64,000 nucleotides of DNA from DASPHG01 sp963748315 (GTDB lineage Bacteria > Actinomycetota > Thermoleophilia > Solirubrobacterales > Thermoleophilaceae). The stretch is taken from the NCBI GenBank assembly GCA_963748315.1, contig CAVVIK010000006.1, forward strand, positions 124,001 through 188,000. The letters run 5' to 3'. The notes under the pieces were generated by a model. It was given only the letters and a program-made list of their open reading frames with translations. It had not been told where the DNA came from and searched no databases. Every line of letters begins with the position of its first letter. Positions within the stretch are counted from its first letter, which is position 1. Position numbers and translations under genes: made by a program. Of the stretch, positions 62,438 to 64,000 are shown one piece after another.

Positions 62438-63392
62438 ACGCGGCGCCGGTCCTCGTGGCGCCCGACAAGTTCAAGGGCACCTTCACCGCAGCCGAGGTGG
62501 CGGGCGCGATCGCCGCCGGCCTGCGTGCGGCCGGACGCGAGGTTGAGGAGCTGCCGGTTGCCGACGGCGGCGAGGGCACCGCCGCCGCGCTCGGCGGCAC
62601 GCCGGTGGCAGTCAGCGCGAGCGACCCGCTCGGCCGCCCCGTCGAGGCCTCGTATGCGTGGCTCGACGACGGCGCGACCGCGGTCGTCGAGGCGGCCGAT
62701 GCGAGCGGCCTCTGGCGCCTCTCGCCGAGCGAGCGCGATCCGCTCACCGCGACGTCGGCCGGGACCGGCGAGCTGATCGCCGCCGCGGTCGGAGGCGGGC
62801 GCGCGGCACGTGGTCGTCGCCTGCGGGGGCACGGCGACGGTGGATGGCGGCAGGGGGATGCTCGACGCGCTCGGCGAGGTACCGGGCGGCGTGCGTTTCA
62901 CCGCGGTCTGCGACGTCAGGACGCCGTGGGAGCGGGCGGCGGAGGAGTTCGGGCCGCAGAAGGGCGCCGACGCGGAAGCGGTCGCGCGTCTGAGTCGCCG
63001 GCTGGCGGATCGCGCACGGAGCGATGCGCAGGGATCCGCGCGGCGTGCCGATGACCGGTTGCGGCGGCGGCATATCGGGCGCGCTTTGGTCGGAGCTCGG
63101 TGCCGAGCTGGTCGCGGGCCCCTCCTACGTCCTGGACGCCGTCGGCTTCGACGCACTCATGCGGCGGGCCGCGTTCGTCGTGACCGGCGAGGGCAGGCTC
63201 GACGAGACGACGCTTTCGGGCAAGGCGGTGGCCGAGGTGGCGACGCGCTGCCGCCAGGCCGGGGTGTGGTGCCACGCGGTCGTCGGCGAGGACCGGCTCG
63301 ACGTGTTCGGACGACGCGTGCTGGACCTGGCCAGCGTTCGAGAGGCGAGCGACCCGCGCGCCCTGAGGCGCGCGGGTCAAGAGCTCGCTTAG
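62434..63392 (+). CDS. Glycerate kinase, two frameshifts
   Basis: GTG 62434 opens VLVAPDKFKGTFTAAEVAGA, GREVEELPVADGGEGTAAAL and RPVEASYAWLDDGATAVVEA, the N-terminal signature of glycerate kinase type 1 (GlxK/GarK family). Near 62805 the frame shifts; the next frame reads VVACGGTATVDGGRGMLDAL and VRFTAVCDVRTPWERAAEEF, GPQKGADAEAVARLSRRLAD. Near 63020 it shifts again, giving GVPMTGCGGGISGALWSELG, then YVLDAVGFDALMRRAAFVVT and GEGRLDETTLSGKAVAEVAT, with the catalytic-site residues. Total about 319 residues; family members are about 370, so it is rather short. It phosphorylates glycerate for entry into glycolysis. Ends 4 bases into the convergent membrane-protein gene. Confidence 0.82.
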
Positions 63393-64000
63393 CGGGTTCC
63401 CGCCAGCGGGCGGAAGCCGCGGTACTCGGGCGTGTGCTCCCAGTCCTCGTCGGACTCGGTCAGCACCATCCGGCCGACCTGGAAGAAGCCCACCATCAGG
63501 ACGGCCGCGCCGATGATCGTGACGGTGTCCTCGGCCATCGACGACCCGATCGCGAAGACGATCGAGCCGATGCCGAGCATCGCTGCCGTCCAGGACTGCA
63601 CCGCGCGAGCGCGGTAGAGACCGGCCGCGAGGAACAGCATGCCGACGGTGAACGCGAACGACATGACGAAGAACGGGATCACGATCCCGGTGGTCTCCGT
63701 CACGCGCTCGAAGAGGGCGGTCATCGCAGCGGCGTCACTGCCGCTTGCGGCGCCGGCCTGCCAGCCGACGAAGCCCTCCATCGCGACGATCCCCGTGGTG
63801 GCGAGCAGGCCTACGAGCGCGAGGCCGCCACCCAGGTGGCCGTACGCCACCTCACGCTCGCGCAGCATGTGCATGAGCCCGAGGACGGCCGGAACAGCGA
63901 GTACGAGCGATAGGGCCACGATCAGGTGCGCGGCGTACCACTCGTCCATGTTCGCCGAGATGACGGCGAGCTGATCGCCGACGTCGGTCTTGCTCTCGGG
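63389..64000 (-). CDS. Multi-pass membrane protein, N-terminus beyond the window
   Basis: An open minus-strand frame ends TAG at 63389 and stays open to the window edge, encoding at least 203 residues. The in-frame ATG at 63947-63949 is not the likely start because the frame upstream also looks coding (SKTDVGDQLAVISANMDEWY). About six hydrophobic segments are visible: AAHLIVALSLVLAVPAVLGL, GGLALVGLLATTGIVAMEGF, PFFVMSFAFTVGMLFLAAGL, SWTAAMLGIGSIVFAIGSSM and TIIGAAVLMVGFFQVGRMVL. The tail is short and charged (ESDEDWEHTPEYRGFRPL). No family recognised. Such proteins often sit next to ECF sigma or cytochrome-related genes, but nothing more can be said. Confidence 0.7.
   Translation of the reverse strand, partial: PESKTDVGDQLAVISANMDEWYAAHLIVALSLVLAVPAVLGLMHMLREREVAYGHLGGGLALVGLLATTGIVAMEGFVGWQAGAASGSDAAAMTALFERVTETTGIVIPFFVMSFAFTVGMLFLAAGLYRARAVQSWTAAMLGIGSIVFAIGSSMAEDTVTIIGAAVLMVGFFQVGRMVLTESDEDWEHTPEYRGFRPLAGTR

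Overview
The window is a stretch of high-GC chromosome (GC-rich at third codon positions, many GTG and TTG starts, many 4-base ATGA/GTGA gene overlaps). Its gene content is actinobacterial: a probable acyl-CoA carboxylase epsilon subunit, a MoaD-MoaE fusion, split LigD-type ligase and polymerase genes, and sortase/DUF4397 proteins. My best guess is a Thermoleophilia lineage (Gaiellales or Solirubrobacterales), but that is inference from gene style and not a phylogeny. I saw no tRNA, rRNA, CRISPR array, insertion sequence or phage gene.

Region 1 (1-24.1 kb) is a surface-polysaccharide locus. It holds about ten glycosyltransferases of GT4 and GT2 type, an O-antigen ligase/polymerase-like protein with a TPR tail, a secreted TIM-barrel glycosidase, a SAM methyltransferase, an inositol-monophosphatase-family enzyme, a WecG/TagA-type transferase, a large multi-pass membrane protein, an ABC exporter (Wzm/Wzt-like) with a small coiled-coil partner, and a polyprenyl-phosphate sugar transferase. 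Together they could start a chain on a lipid carrier, extend it, export it and modify or ligate it. Both a Wzy/ligase-like protein and an ABC exporter are present.

Region 2 (24.3-30.1 kb) has a sigma factor fused to a zinc-finger and membrane anchor, a secreted calcium-repeat protein just downstream, a GT39-type membrane mannosyltransferase, a MoaD-MoaE fusion and a methyltransferase.

Region 3 (30.1-51 kb) is central metabolism. A methylmalonyl-CoA mutase catalytic subunit, propionyl/acyl-CoA carboxylase beta, epsilon and biotin-carrying alpha subunits, and succinyl-CoA synthetase (sucCD) lie within 21 kb and link propionyl-CoA to succinate. Among them is a tight sulfate-assimilation operon (sulfite reductase, APS reductase, APS kinase, ATP sulfurylase) preceded by a perfect 20-bp palindrome. 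Two secreted subtilases, a cupin, an ornithine-cyclodeaminase-family enzyme, a rhodanese, an MFS transporter, a metallo-beta-lactamase-fold protein and a HAD hydrolase fill the spaces.

Region 4 (51-64 kb) holds an RTX-type secreted protein, a Tat-exported amine oxidase, a membrane protein joining a sigma-region-4-like HTH to an RskA-like outer domain, a DUF4397 protein with its own sortase, a MocR-type aminotransferase, a DtxR-family metal regulator with an SRPBCC partner, an FHA-HtrA protease, separate LigD-like ligase and primase-polymerase genes, a macro-domain protein, glycerate kinase and a membrane protein cut by the window end.

Two features cut across the window. About 14 genes, including housekeeping ones such as sat and pccB, carry one or more 1-base frameshifts, which looks like draft-assembly error and not decay. 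Three genes appear to start at ATC or ATA instead of ATG; two of these have a Shine-Dalgarno sequence at normal spacing.
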